Positions 1 to 10,359 of a DNA stretch of 64,000 nt are shown in pieces. The notes beneath the pieces are model-generated. The model was not told where the DNA came from. It made no database searches and was given only the letters and a program-made list of their open reading frames with translations. The first letter of the stretch is position 1, and every line of letters begins with the position of its first letter. The DNA comes from an uncultured Eubacteriales bacterium. Its GTDB lineage: Bacteria > Bacillota > Clostridia > UBA1381. Location: NCBI GenBank assembly GCA_905199755.1, contig CAJKHT010000003.1, positions 16,019 to 80,018 on the forward strand. Direction: 5' to 3'. The translations under genes were made by a program, and so were the position numbers.

Positions 1-17
1 TTTTATAATATTACCCA

Positions 18-38
18 CGAAAAAACCACGTTTTTTCG
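18..38 (-). terminator. Probable terminator of locus A
   Basis: A 9-bp perfect stem (CGAAAAAAC / GTTTTTTCG) with a 3-nt loop lies 24 bases past the stop of the last gene of locus A. Read on the minus strand, the right arm supplies the U-rich tract. The stem is A/U-rich, so efficiency is uncertain. Confidence 0.5.
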
Positions 39-61
39 ATATGGCAGCGTCAGTATATCGG

Positions 62-2377
62 TTATTTGTTAAGATATGCGACTTTTGCCAGCGGAACCAT
101 ACCGTTTATACTGTCCCAATAATAAACATATATTTTATCACAGCCGTCTATATTGCTTACAGATACCGTATCACCGTTTACTTCTCCGATTACCGTCTTT
201 TTCAGAATGTCACCCTCATATGCCGCTGCTGTTATTACATAATCGGTATTTGCCGTAATGTCACATTTCACGGCAACGGTTGTATTGTCCCCTATACTGT
301 TGATTATGTTTTCATCATCAATGCTGTTTTTGTAAAATACCGCATTTGCCTTGAAATAGCCGGTTTTTATTGTATAAAGCTTTACGCCCAATCCATCGGC
401 GGAATATACAGCCAGCTTCATTCCGTCTTTCACCTCGGAATTATCATTCAGCGCTGTTTCTTCGTCACTTTCATATACTTCCGCTGCTGCATTCTGCGGC
501 AATGCAATATTGTCCATAAATTCCGATTTTGTAACCGCTGTCTTACCTATTGCAACAATATACTCGGAAGTATCAACCAAATACTTATCGGATGTAATGT
601 CAACGCAGGCATCAGAACTGTCATATGCTCCGAACTGCTCATAATATCTTATATTATCAATTGAAATATCACTTTCAGCCGCATTTGATTCCTTATGCAG
701 CTTATAGCCTGTGGTGTGAAGCATTGACGGCTTTGCGGATTCAACCGTCTTTATAAGCTTTCCGTCAACATAATAGCTCATCTTTCCATCAGGTTTCCAT
801 ACGGTTGTGATTCGATACCAGTTGTCAGAAAGCTGCGCTGATTTTTGTCCCTTTATATATAACGCTCTGTCACTCTTAATTGTTGCCGAATATGCTTCCC
901 ATGTTGAAGAATCCTTTTTATAAATGAAGTCCATGTTGTTTGAGAGCTTTGACGGTCTTACGGAATACTCCCATATCAAACTGTCTGTGCTGCTGAGATT
1001 TTTAAGCGGTCTGTAGTAAAGCTGTATCAATTGGTTTACATCGAGAGATTTGCTGCCTACGGGATAATTTTTATCGGCATGAATTTTTATAAATCTGTCA
1101 TCTGCTTTTTTACCCGCGCCCGAAGCACTTGTTATTGTGTCCTTTCCGCTCATTCCGCTTTCAAAATAATCTGTTTTCTTATCATTAAGCACGTACAAGC
1201 CAGGTTGCCCCAATCCTTTTGTCGTATAGTTATTTTCGGTTATCTCAGTGAAGCTTCTGTTATATAAGTCTTCGTAAACGATAGTTTTCTCACTGTTTCC
1301 CAATGAAAAGCCATACTTATACAGCGTTTTTCCGTCGGGCGCCGTTACATAAAGCACCGAATCCTCCGCAACATTTTCTTCCCCGTCGGTTACCTCATTA
1401 AGTTCATCAGCCCTTAAGAGTCTGGCTGTTTCTCCGTCAGTCAATTCAATTGAATTCAGCAGCTCATTTTTCGATACAAGCTTATTCTTTGTAATAATTT
1501 TACCGTTTTTCAGAGCAAAATCCGATGTATAATCGTTTTTTATACTTATTTCGGGCTTTTCCGCCGATGCATCATAATCGTTGTCACTTTCGTAATAACT
1601 GAAATTATCCATATAAATATTCGATTCATGCGAATTATTTACACTCATATTCTGAAAAAATCCCGGTTTATTTATTGACACAAGTGCAGCGTCAAGCTCA
1701 CAATAAGCATTTCCCGATTTTCCGTTCATAAGCTCACCGTTTACATACAGCTTATACTGTTTGCTTCCCTCTTGAAATACTGCCGTTACGGTATACCATT
1801 GATTAAGGTCTATATCTTTTGATACCGTTCCGTTGTCATACAAAAGCTTTCCGCCCTTAAATGCGGCAACGGTTTCCCAAAATCCGTTATTGTTTACTTC
1901 TCCGGCATCGCTGTCTCTGTTTCTGTTATATACTATCTGAAATGTAAAGTTTCCATATTTGTCCTCCGGGCGCAGCTGTGCATGAAACACCACATATTTT
2001 CCGGTGCTTACAAGCGTACTGTCAGTATAATCGTTTGAACCGTTCACAAAAAATTTTATTACATCCTGCGTTGCCGCATAATCCGGCATATGAATCTTTA
2101 TAAAGCTGTCGCCCTGCGTCTTTCCCAATCCCGAGGTACTTTCTATATACTGATATTTACCGTTTTCCGTATCACGGTCGGCATCATTTATCTCGACCAT
2201 GAAGCCACTCAGGTTTCCCGAAGCTTTCCCGGTATCGGTTTCCGATGCCTTAACCGCTATTTGCGAGGCATCGAAATCCGCTGCTTTAGGCTCGACGTTT
2301 ACCGCCGCAAAGCCTGTTATCGAAGCAGAAAAAATTCCCGCTGCAATTACTGCGCTTACTGTTTGTTTTAATTTCAT
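62..2377 (-). CDS. Secreted protein with two LamG-like modules
   Basis: A 771-residue exported protein of unknown function. An N-terminal signal peptide (residues 1-25, cleavage near GFAA-VN) is followed by two LamG/concanavalin-like modules, roughly 35-265 and 365-590. After each comes a similar linker module of about 100 residues, so the protein is an internal duplication. The C-terminus is a small beta domain ending in a W-D-S-x-x-G-M-x-P-L type motif, also found at the end of the propeller protein at 45064-47604. No SLH or sortase signal is visible, so it is probably released or held by glycan binding. The chosen ATG has GGAG eight bases upstream; the in-frame GTG nine bases earlier overlaps that site. 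It is the last gene of locus A. A carbohydrate-binding role is inferred from the fold only; no catalytic residues are recognised. Confidence 0.85.
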   Translation of the reverse strand: MKLKQTVSAVIAAGIFSASITGFAAVNVEPKAADFDASQIAVKASETDTGKASGNLSGFMVEINDADRDTENGKYQYIESTSGLGKTQGDSFIKIHMPDYAATQDVIKFFVNGSNDYTDSTLVSTGKYVVFHAQLRPEDKYGNFTFQIVYNRNRDSDAGEVNNNGFWETVAAFKGGKLLYDNGTVSKDIDLNQWYTVTAVFQEGSKQYKLYVNGELMNGKSGNAYCELDAALVSINKPGFFQNMSVNNSHESNIYMDNFSYYESDNDYDASAEKPEISIKNDYTSDFALKNGKIITKNKLVSKNELLNSIELTDGETARLLRADELNEVTDGEENVAEDSVLYVTAPDGKTLYKYGFSLGNSEKTIVYEDLYNRSFTEITENNYTTKGLGQPGLYVLNDKKTDYFESGMSGKDTITSASGAGKKADDRFIKIHADKNYPVGSKSLDVNQLIQLYYRPLKNLSSTDSLIWEYSVRPSKLSNNMDFIYKKDSSTWEAYSATIKSDRALYIKGQKSAQLSDNWYRITTVWKPDGKMSYYVDGKLIKTVESAKPSMLHTTGYKLHKESNAAESDISIDNIRYYEQFGAYDSSDACVDITSDKYLVDTSEYIVAIGKTAVTKSEFMDNIALPQNAAAEVYESDEETALNDNSEVKDGMKLAVYSADGLGVKLYTIKTGYFKANAVFYKNSIDDENIINSIGDNTTVAVKCDITANTDYVITAAAYEGDILKKTVIGEVNGDTVSVSNIDGCDKIYVYYWDSINGMVPLAKVAYLNK

Positions 2378-2393
2378 AAAAAACACTCCTTTT

Positions 2394-4700
2394 TTATTTT
2401 TTTAATCCGCAATATGCGGAAATAAATACATTATCATTTATTTCTATATCATGCTGACCTTTTGCAACGCTGAAGCTGCATATACCGTTTGCATCGGGCA
2501 TTACCGTTTCTCCGTCCACGCTTATTGAAGCAGCGCCCTCCGCGGATACATTCATAATTTTGCCGGCATAAAAGCTTCCTGTGTTTCCGCGCATGTGCCA
2601 GCTCGACAAAGAATCCGCCGTTATCCGATATTGTTCTGTATAAATGCTTTTGGCATTATCCGCAAAATACCACTGCACTCCGCCTTTATTTCTGTATATA
2701 AGCATATCCGCATCCGCATTTATACCGCCCGATACTATATCGCCGCCGTTATTTCTTCTAAGTATTATATCCGTTCCGTTTTTTGCGGTAAGCTTTATAC
2801 CGTCCGCATTGTCCGCGGCTATCCTTTCCGCCGCTGCCGCAGAGCATGTACTGTCATACGGATACAGTATATTTAAAATCCCTGCGGTACCGTCGGCTTC
2901 TGTGCTGTAATTTTGCAGCAGCGGCTTTATCTGCGCCGTAATTCCCCAGTCGGATACAACGCCGTCAATTATTTCCGTGCTTTCCGGCTCTTTTGCCGTA
3001 AATATTCCCAGCCTGACATTTCTGTCCTGCGTGTTGAACCGTTTTTCAATATCAAATACATATCCGTTTTCGGTCTTTGCAAAAGAATTTGACATCGGTC
3101 TGTGAACAACGGTGATTTTTCTGCCCTGCTTATCGGATTTAATCTTATCCAGCAGCACAAAATATCCCGGAAAGCCCTCCTCGCTGCCAATCATTGCAAA
3201 ATCCCTTTCATGAACGGCATTTGATATTGCAGTCCCCGAATTTCCTGCCGCAAAGCCAAATCCGCCGGCAGTTATTCCGCGGACTATCCCATTCCCGCTT
3301 TTTGATTTATGATCATTCACTGCCGATGGATTAAATGCACTGCTGTAATCATAGTCCACCAACACGGTATTTGAAGAAACGGCACGGTTATTGATATACT
3401 GCCATGTATATTCTCCATTGCCCTGCCCCCAGCCGTTATATCCCGAATCTGCGGTCAGAATTTCACCAAAGCCTGCTGTCAGCGCGGAATTAACCTCCTT
3501 ATGAGCATGACCGTCCTCCTTCGATACATTCCAAAGCAAGCCTGCAAGTGAATCCGTTTTTTCAATGTCCTCATAAAACCACGCACCGCCATCGGCAAAA
3601 ATCCTGCTTTCCGGCTTTTGGGCTTCGGACGGAGCTTCTTTCATGCATAAATAGCTTAACAACCTGCCCTTAAGCTGAGTATCACGCATAAGCCACATTC
3701 CCTGTCCAGATGCTTTTTCGGAGTACATTCTGGCACGTGCAGGGAAAATATTTTCCGAAATATCCGCTTTTTTAAGTCCTCCCGTATCACCGATTGTCCA
3801 GTATGAGCCGACAGGTGTATATAAATATCCTGTCAGCCATTGGGCAAACAGCTTATTTTTATCATAACGCTCAAAGCTTCTGTCATACCCCGTATAACTC
3901 ATAACAACCGGAAGAATTATTTTGGAATCACGGTGTTCTCCGGCAAAACGGTTTGCACTGTATTCCATTGAGCATACACCGACTCCCGAATCTGTTATAT
4001 ACGTTTTATCGTACAGTTCAATTGTTTTCTTCCAATTTTCCGACAGCTTTTCATTGTCGCCTTTATATGCCGCCCACAATCCGCGTACCCCGTAGAGTGC
4101 AATCATATGCCCTTCGGGTGTTTCAAACTTTTCCGCTGCTTTATCGATTGCATTTTCATATGCTTTTCTTTCCATATATGTGAGCGAGTTATACACTATA
4201 TCAAGCGCAAGTATCGAATTTACGAGTGCTGATGACGGAGGAACAACATATGCCCAGTCACCATCCTTGGAATAAAGTCCGTCATATAAATTATTTTCCG
4301 TACTTTCCTGCCAGAATCCCATATAATACTTTATTTTTTCGGTATATTCGGCTCTGTTTTGCGAATCGGTAATATACAGCAGCGAATATGCACTCAATAA
4401 ATCACTCAATGCATTGCACCGTTCGGGATAATATGCTTTTCCCGCAGTGTCGAATTTAATCGTCTCAATATCACTTTTTGCTCCGTCAAGCATACTTTTC
4501 CAAGGCTCTGTTTGTGCTTTTTCGCAAAGCTTATCATACTCCTTTTCAGAGGTAATCAAAAAAGGATGTATATTGGAGGTACGGCTTACGGGAAGCTCGT
4601 CAAAGCTTTCTTCAAATGACGGAATTGCCGCTTTTACCGGCAGCAATGCCGATAAAAGCAGTATTATCGGCACGCATACCAAATATCTTTTCCTAATCAT
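2394..4700 (-). CDS. Secreted heparinase II/III-like polysaccharide lyase
   Basis: A 768-residue exported lyase-type protein. It has a signal peptide (about residues 1-25), an alpha-helical toroid region (about 45-355) and a beta-sandwich heparinase II/III-like domain from about 375. A conserved G-H-A-H segment near residues 398-400 probably contributes active-site histidines. Family members cleave acidic polysaccharides by beta-elimination; the substrate here is not known. It is a close paralogue of the upstream gene (4693-8055), with matching blocks such as Y-G-V-R-G-L-W-A-A-Y and N-G-G-Y/S-G-Y-N-G-W, but lacks that gene's C-terminal domains. Its ATG overlaps the upstream stop by 8 nt, suggesting translational coupling. 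An in-frame TTG nine bases earlier has ideal spacing to GGAGG and is an alternative start. Confidence 0.88.
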   Translation of the reverse strand: MIRKRYLVCVPIILLLSALLPVKAAIPSFEESFDELPVSRTSNIHPFLITSEKEYDKLCEKAQTEPWKSMLDGAKSDIETIKFDTAGKAYYPERCNALSDLLSAYSLLYITDSQNRAEYTEKIKYYMGFWQESTENNLYDGLYSKDGDWAYVVPPSSALVNSILALDIVYNSLTYMERKAYENAIDKAAEKFETPEGHMIALYGVRGLWAAYKGDNEKLSENWKKTIELYDKTYITDSGVGVCSMEYSANRFAGEHRDSKIILPVVMSYTGYDRSFERYDKNKLFAQWLTGYLYTPVGSYWTIGDTGGLKKADISENIFPARARMYSEKASGQGMWLMRDTQLKGRLLSYLCMKEAPSEAQKPESRIFADGGAWFYEDIEKTDSLAGLLWNVSKEDGHAHKEVNSALTAGFGEILTADSGYNGWGQGNGEYTWQYINNRAVSSNTVLVDYDYSSAFNPSAVNDHKSKSGNGIVRGITAGGFGFAAGNSGTAISNAVHERDFAMIGSEEGFPGYFVLLDKIKSDKQGRKITVVHRPMSNSFAKTENGYVFDIEKRFNTQDRNVRLGIFTAKEPESTEIIDGVVSDWGITAQIKPLLQNYSTEADGTAGILNILYPYDSTCSAAAAERIAADNADGIKLTAKNGTDIILRRNNGGDIVSGGINADADMLIYRNKGGVQWYFADNAKSIYTEQYRITADSLSSWHMRGNTGSFYAGKIMNVSAEGAASISVDGETVMPDANGICSFSVAKGQHDIEINDNVFISAYCGLKK

Positions 4701-7700
4701 TAAAATCAAATTTCACCTCCGAAAGACTGTTCCAGCCGTTTGAGCTGTTTCCGTAACCTGTCAGCTTAACATATCTTGCTTTGCCCGATACACGCGGTAC
4801 TTCTTCAAAATCACTTGTGCTTCCCGAGCCGGAGCCTGAAAACATCTTTGTCCATGCTTCACCGTCGGAGCTTAGCTCCACATCAAATTTTGTGGCCCGC
4901 GTATTTCCCGAAAACCACGCGGTATACATTTTCAAAATATCTCTTTCACGTCCGAGGTCAAAAGTTATAAAGCAGCCTGCCCCCTCTGCCGACCAGCGCG
5001 TGTTAAGGTCGCCGTCGATTGCCGCATCTGCCGGATTCTCCGGCTGCGGCTCCTCACTTGCATAAGCGCTTTTTATTCCGTTATCCTCGCGCTCCGATAC
5101 GGAAATTATATAATTTGTTCGGGTTGACATATCCTCGGGATTATATACACTTATTTTTATATCTCCCGGATATTTCTCAGGCAGAGTTATTTCAGATTTA
5201 CCGCTGCTGTAAACCTTTATTTCTCCCAAGTCATTTCCCTTGATTTTTGAAATGCTATATGCGGTTGTGTATGCATCGAAATTTTTTATTGTTGTTCCGT
5301 CTATTGTAATGTCAGATGCGGTTTCGGGCATAAATCTTGCAAAGGTTTCCCCCTGTTTTCCGATTATCTGCGCCGCAATTCCAACAAGCGGTAAATCCTG
5401 CGTTTTACTCAGCATAATTTCAGCATTGGCAAGAATTACAAACCCTCTGTTATCCCACAGCACCGTTTTTTCACATTCCTCAGCATAACGCCGCAGCGGT
5501 ACATACGCCGTACCGTTTATGCTTATGTTTTCGCACTCAACATCTCCGATAAATTTCTCTGCAAATGTTTCGGGAACATAAATACTTCCGTTATAATACT
5601 GCGGCTTGTTTTCTTTCAGTTCGTCACATTCCGTTCCGCCCGCAATACTCCTGCCGCTCTCCGCATCAATAATTGTCATGCCGGCAAATCTTCCGTGTGC
5701 CGCTTTTGACGCTGCAATTTCCGCAGTTTTTTTGTTCTCGTCAAATTCAAGCTCCAGAGTATGCGTACCCTTTTCAAGCTCGATTGTGATTCCCTTTGAA
5801 AATTCACCGTTTGACTCTGTCGTCAAATCCTCGCAGCTGACCTTGGAAAGTCCGTAATAATACAAAGTAAGCTTTACATTCTCGGGGCAGCTTACAATGC
5901 ATTTATCGCCTTTTTTATAAAACACCGTTTCTTTGTCGGACTTAAAGCCCTCCTCTCCGGCAAGACATTCCTTTGCATTCTGTGCAAACATAAATCCGTT
6001 TGTGCCGTTTATCTGACGGCAAATCATCCAATCGGCAGCATATCGCAGACGGTTATAGCCTCCTGCACGATTACTGTCCCCCTGAGGTATATAATATGTT
6101 TTTTGCACATTATCATCATTATAAATAATATAATCGTTTACCCCGTTTGCAAAGCTGATTCTGCTGCCGTGGCCTCCGTCCGTATCAAACCTGGATATTT
6201 CGGGAAGCTCTGTATCATTCTTATACGGCATAAGCACTGTTCCGATACGGCGCTTTCCTGTTTTGGAATCCGTATAATATTTCGCAAACAAACTCTTTAT
6301 TTCTTCGGGATATGTGTTATCCGCAATCACGCCGTCTATCATATTGGCAGCATCTGCCTTTTCCGAAAGAAATATTTTCAGTCCTACCGGTGAGCCGCTC
6401 TGACCTTTTACTGTCCATTTATAGCTGCCGTTTTCCTCCTCTGAAACATACTCGCTTGAATACGGTCTGTATACAATATCCGCCGCATCTCCGGCATTTT
6501 CCGCCCAGACGTCGTCAAGCATAAAGAAATATCCCGGTGCGCCGTCCTGTGTTGAAACCATGGACAGACTTCTCAGATTTTTTCCGTTCGGAAGTGCCTG
6601 CCCCGAATCACCTCTGGCATATCCGAAAAGCTCGCTTATAAGGCTTTCGTCTATCCCTGCACCGCATTTATACCTATGGTCGTTTTGAGATGACGGATTT
6701 TTCACATTTCCGGGTTCGTAATTTATCAGCACCGTATTCGCCGACAATGCGCTTGAATTTATATAATTCCAGCTGTAGCCCTTGCACGATGCCGCCCAGC
6801 CGTTGTAACCGCCGTTTGCCATAAGCAGCTTTCCGTATGCCGCAATATTTATTGCGTTTGTCTCCTTATGACCGTGACCGTCCTCCTTTTCGGGGTTCCA
6901 CAGAACACCTGCAAGCGAATTGCCGTTATCGTAATTTTCATACAGCCACGCTCCTCCGTCCGGGAACACCCTGCTTTCGGGAGTTTTTTTATCAGTCATA
7001 TCCTCCTTAAGGAAAATATAATTCATAAGTCTGCCTGCCGGCTTTACCTCCAGTCTGTCGGTAAGCCAGTTTGCATACTGCTGCGCCGTTTTTGTAACCG
7101 TTGCGGCACGATACGGAAAATTCATGCCGTTAATCATGGTTTTCATACCCTGACCGTATTTATATGTGTTGGTATCACCGAAACACCATACCTGTGTCAT
7201 AAACGGTGTATATGTATATCCCAGTACCCATTCGGCAAACATTTTGTTTGATTCTTTTTCATAAAACTCATTGTCATTCCCTACCGAACGCATAAGCATT
7301 GGCAGGATTTGCTTTGAAAGACGCGTTGCGGTAGTAAATCGGTCAAGAGCATATGCCATACCCGGAGTGCCTGCTCCCGATGAAGTTACATACGCATCGT
7401 AATATTTAAGCCAGCCCTCCATCTGAAGCTTCATATCTTCAATGTCACCGTTGTATGCTGCCCAGAGACCTCTTACTCCGTATACACCTACCTGATGTGA
7501 CTCCATTATTCTGCCGTAATGCCCTGCTACCGCCGACATTATTTTTTCCGCTTCTTCACGCTGCTTTTCGGTAAGCTCCGGGTATACTATATCAAATGCC
7601 AGCACCGTGCTGGTAAAGGCTCCTGCGGGAGGAATGGTATTATCCCACGGGCCCGATGAGGACTGATACAGCTCATCATAAAGATTTTTTTCCGTCCCCG

Positions 7701-8055
7701 ACTCCCAAAAGCCTACAAGCTTCATCAGATTGTTTATATAAATATGTTTGTTTTCCGGATCAAGAATATACGCAAGAGAATTTGCACTCATAAGCGTGTT
7801 AAGGTCATTTGATCGCTGCTGAATACTTACTCCCGATGCCGGGTTGTAATTTGTTTCCTGTGCCGTTTTTATTGCGTCCTCTTTCATTTCTTTCCACGGC
7901 GATTTATCGGCACGCGCTCTCAGTTCTTCAAAATCCGACTGTTCGATCAGCAAAAACGGATGCTGCTTTTTTTCAGCGGCAGCCGCAAAAGCCGAAGCGT
8001 GAAACAGCGCCGCAAAAATAATAATACATGTTAATAGTGCTGCTGCTTTTTTCAT
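4693..8055 (-). CDS. Secreted heparinase II/III-like lyase with discoidin domain
   Basis: A 1120-residue exported protein. A signal peptide (1-25) precedes a heparinase II/III-type helical toroid (about 30-360) and beta-sandwich lyase domain (about 365-780), with a G-H-G-H segment at residues 393-396 that probably carries catalytic histidines. Next come a copper-amine-oxidase-N-like stalk domain (about 800-870; V-P-L-R and W-D motifs), a cadherin-like beta-sandwich (about 900-975) and a C-terminal F5/8 type C (discoidin) carbohydrate-binding domain (about 985-1120). It should act outside the cell on an acidic polysaccharide; the exact substrate cannot be read from the sequence. It lies between an SLH/discoidin protein and a shorter paralogue (2394-4700). 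GAGGTG precedes the ATG, which lies 10 bases after the previous stop. Confidence 0.9.
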   Translation of the reverse strand: MKKAAALLTCIIIFAALFHASAFAAAAEKKQHPFLLIEQSDFEELRARADKSPWKEMKEDAIKTAQETNYNPASGVSIQQRSNDLNTLMSANSLAYILDPENKHIYINNLMKLVGFWESGTEKNLYDELYQSSSGPWDNTIPPAGAFTSTVLAFDIVYPELTEKQREEAEKIMSAVAGHYGRIMESHQVGVYGVRGLWAAYNGDIEDMKLQMEGWLKYYDAYVTSSGAGTPGMAYALDRFTTATRLSKQILPMLMRSVGNDNEFYEKESNKMFAEWVLGYTYTPFMTQVWCFGDTNTYKYGQGMKTMINGMNFPYRAATVTKTAQQYANWLTDRLEVKPAGRLMNYIFLKEDMTDKKTPESRVFPDGGAWLYENYDNGNSLAGVLWNPEKEDGHGHKETNAINIAAYGKLLMANGGYNGWAASCKGYSWNYINSSALSANTVLINYEPGNVKNPSSQNDHRYKCGAGIDESLISELFGYARGDSGQALPNGKNLRSLSMVSTQDGAPGYFFMLDDVWAENAGDAADIVYRPYSSEYVSEEENGSYKWTVKGQSGSPVGLKIFLSEKADAANMIDGVIADNTYPEEIKSLFAKYYTDSKTGKRRIGTVLMPYKNDTELPEISRFDTDGGHGSRISFANGVNDYIIYNDDNVQKTYYIPQGDSNRAGGYNRLRYAADWMICRQINGTNGFMFAQNAKECLAGEEGFKSDKETVFYKKGDKCIVSCPENVKLTLYYYGLSKVSCEDLTTESNGEFSKGITIELEKGTHTLELEFDENKKTAEIAASKAAHGRFAGMTIIDAESGRSIAGGTECDELKENKPQYYNGSIYVPETFAEKFIGDVECENISINGTAYVPLRRYAEECEKTVLWDNRGFVILANAEIMLSKTQDLPLVGIAAQIIGKQGETFARFMPETASDITIDGTTIKNFDAYTTAYSISKIKGNDLGEIKVYSSGKSEITLPEKYPGDIKISVYNPEDMSTRTNYIISVSEREDNGIKSAYASEEPQPENPADAAIDGDLNTRWSAEGAGCFITFDLGRERDILKMYTAWFSGNTRATKFDVELSSDGEAWTKMFSGSGSGSTSDFEEVPRVSGKARYVKLTGYGNSSNGWNSLSEVKFDFND

Positions 8056-8065
8056 TTAACGCACC

Positions 8066-10336
8066 TCACTTTTTAAGCAGTGAAATAAGCTTTGCACACT
8101 GCGCACGCGTAAGCTCGCCGCACGGATTGAAAGTACCGTCTGAGTTTCCGTTTATCACTCCCTCTGCCGCAAGCTTATACACCGCATCCTTTGCATAATC
8201 CGCAATCTCATCGTCATCGGCAAAAATAACATCGGATTTTTCCGCCGTTTCATACGCTGCGGCACGCAGTATCACCGCCGCCGCGTCCTGACGTGTAATC
8301 GGCATTGCAGCACCGAAACAATCCTCCGAAATACCGTTTATAATTCCTGCTTCTTTTGCGGAATAAACAAACGGAGCGTACCATGCTTCGTTATCAACAT
8401 CGGTAAATGCAGTTCCCGTTTTATCATGCGGCATCTCCAGTCTCAGCATAAGCATTTTCAAAAATTCCGCACGCGTTACGCTTCGTTCGGGATAGAATTT
8501 ATCCGCATCGGATACTATATTATCCTCTTTAAGCTTTTTAATATATTCCGCCGCCCAATAATCATTATCAATATCACTGTAGGCATTTTCCTCTGCCGGC
8601 ACAGGCGCTGCCGATGCCAACGGGGACGGTGATACCGACGGAACAGGTGTAACTACGGGTGACGGCGATACCTTTCCGACACCGACAACCTTTACTCCGC
8701 CGCCTCCCGAGCCGCCCGATGAGCCGCCCGACGAACCCCCTGAAGCTCCGCCGCTTTTCTTTTCTACCGTAAACGGACCGAACACAATATCCTTTTGAGC
8801 ATTTATATAAGTCAGCGATGCGGTTAAATATGCCTGCGCGGTATTTTGAACGCTTTTTATAATACCCGTATCGGAAATAACATTTGTATCGGATGATTTC
8901 CACACAATATCGGAGCCGTATACACCTTTATTTTTCAATATAAGATTTTGAGTTATAACCCCTGCCGCCGCACCGACATCAATAAGTGAAGCATCAATCT
9001 TTATTACACTTTCATTTGCGGCATAACATTCAAGCTCTGCTATACTCAAAGGCATTGCATTATCTGCCGATGTGATTTCTGTTTTTACATATCTTGCCGC
9101 ACAAGGCTCAAATTCCAATACCGTTTCATTTCCGTTTTTGGAAAGCTTTGCGGATATATCCGTCCATTCTTTGCCGTCCTCCGATATGCTGATTGCCGCG
9201 CTTGAAATATTTTCATCTTCGCATGACATTATCAGCTTATCTATTACAGTCATTTTCTGCATATCGGCGGTAAGCGCAGCCGTCGGTTGGGAGCTTTTCC
9301 AAAAGGTTTTGTAATCACCGTCATTGATATTTGATACGGGATATTCCTCCTGCTCGGCAGATGCCATCACCGTGATTTTGCCAAACAGATTTCTTTCTTT
9401 TACAATTACTGTCCTTGAAACGGTGTCTGCCGCAGTGCCGTCCGCAGCAGCTGCGTTGTATTCGAGAATATACGTTCCCGGAACATTGGTGTCCACTTTT
9501 CCCGTAACTTCTACGCTGTCCGTAATATCCCCGTCCACAATATCCGTTGCCGAATACCCCGGTTCTTCATATTCTGTCCCCGCACTCAAAATAACAGTCT
9601 CGTCACCTTTAAGAGTAATCTGCGGCTTGCCCGAGGTTTTCAGCGAAAAATTATCAAACCATACATTATAAATGCTGTCTGCCGCATTATTTTTTACAGG
9701 CTGCACTCTGAATGCAAGATTTGTAAAATCCAGTCTGGCATTTACTTTGCCGATGCTTTCCGGCTCACCCGTACCGATAAACCCCTCTATGATATCCTCC
9801 TCACTGTCCATAATAAATTTCAGATTATACCACACATTCGCTTCAAGCGGCGCTCCCTTTAAGGAATCCAGAAATGTTATATTACTTCCGCTCTGCTTCA
9901 TCAGCATAAAAAACTTATTCGATGTAAGGTCTTTTATCATTGTCTGGGAAAAATCGGTTACATCATTGAACATAAGGCTGAATTCAAGACACATCCTGCC
10001 CGTATAATCCTTGCGCGAATAATACAGTGTAGGGTTATCCGACTTGTTTTTTGACGATATGCAAACCGCCTGTCCCGAGCCGTCCTCAAGCGGCTGCACC
10101 GATGCGGTTCCCGTGGAAGACTTATAAACTCCGAAGCCTTTTGGCAGAGCTCCCGTCTTTGCATCTTCAAAATCATTGCTGTCAATAATTCTTGTATATT
10201 CGCTCATCTGCACCGTAGCTTCCTGCGTGTCAGCGCCCGTTTCCGACTGTGCAGATATGTTAAATCCGTAAAAAGAGCAGGTAAAAATACTTGCCGCTAT
10301 AAGCGGAGCACATAATTTTAAAGCTTTTTTATTCAT
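8066..10336 (-). CDS. SLH-anchored multidomain carbohydrate-binding protein
   Basis: A 756-residue surface protein. After a signal peptide (1-29) come a LamG-like domain (about 45-235), a DUF5011-type Ig-like domain (about 240-320), an F5/8 type C domain (about 325-450), an atypical bacterial Ig-like domain (about 455-540), a Gly/Ser- and Pro-rich linker (about 545-590), and three SLH repeats to the end. SLH repeats bind pyruvylated secondary cell-wall polymers, so the protein should be wall-bound with its binding modules outward. No catalytic domain is recognised; a role in substrate capture is inferred. The ATG used has AAGGAG eight bases upstream; an in-frame ATG 27 bases earlier is rejected for lack of a site. 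It sits between an SLH protein of unknown family and the two secreted lyases of locus A. Confidence 0.88.
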   Translation of the reverse strand: MNKKALKLCAPLIAASIFTCSFYGFNISAQSETGADTQEATVQMSEYTRIIDSNDFEDAKTGALPKGFGVYKSSTGTASVQPLEDGSGQAVCISSKNKSDNPTLYYSRKDYTGRMCLEFSLMFNDVTDFSQTMIKDLTSNKFFMLMKQSGSNITFLDSLKGAPLEANVWYNLKFIMDSEEDIIEGFIGTGEPESIGKVNARLDFTNLAFRVQPVKNNAADSIYNVWFDNFSLKTSGKPQITLKGDETVILSAGTEYEEPGYSATDIVDGDITDSVEVTGKVDTNVPGTYILEYNAAAADGTAADTVSRTVIVKERNLFGKITVMASAEQEEYPVSNINDGDYKTFWKSSQPTAALTADMQKMTVIDKLIMSCEDENISSAAISISEDGKEWTDISAKLSKNGNETVLEFEPCAARYVKTEITSADNAMPLSIAELECYAANESVIKIDASLIDVGAAAGVITQNLILKNKGVYGSDIVWKSSDTNVISDTGIIKSVQNTAQAYLTASLTYINAQKDIVFGPFTVEKKSGGASGGSSGGSSGGSGGGGVKVVGVGKVSPSPVVTPVPSVSPSPLASAAPVPAEENAYSDIDNDYWAAEYIKKLKEDNIVSDADKFYPERSVTRAEFLKMLMLRLEMPHDKTGTAFTDVDNEAWYAPFVYSAKEAGIINGISEDCFGAAMPITRQDAAAVILRAAAYETAEKSDVIFADDDEIADYAKDAVYKLAAEGVINGNSDGTFNPCGELTRAQCAKLISLLKK

Positions 10337-10359
10337 TTTCTTCTCCTTTTCATATGCTG

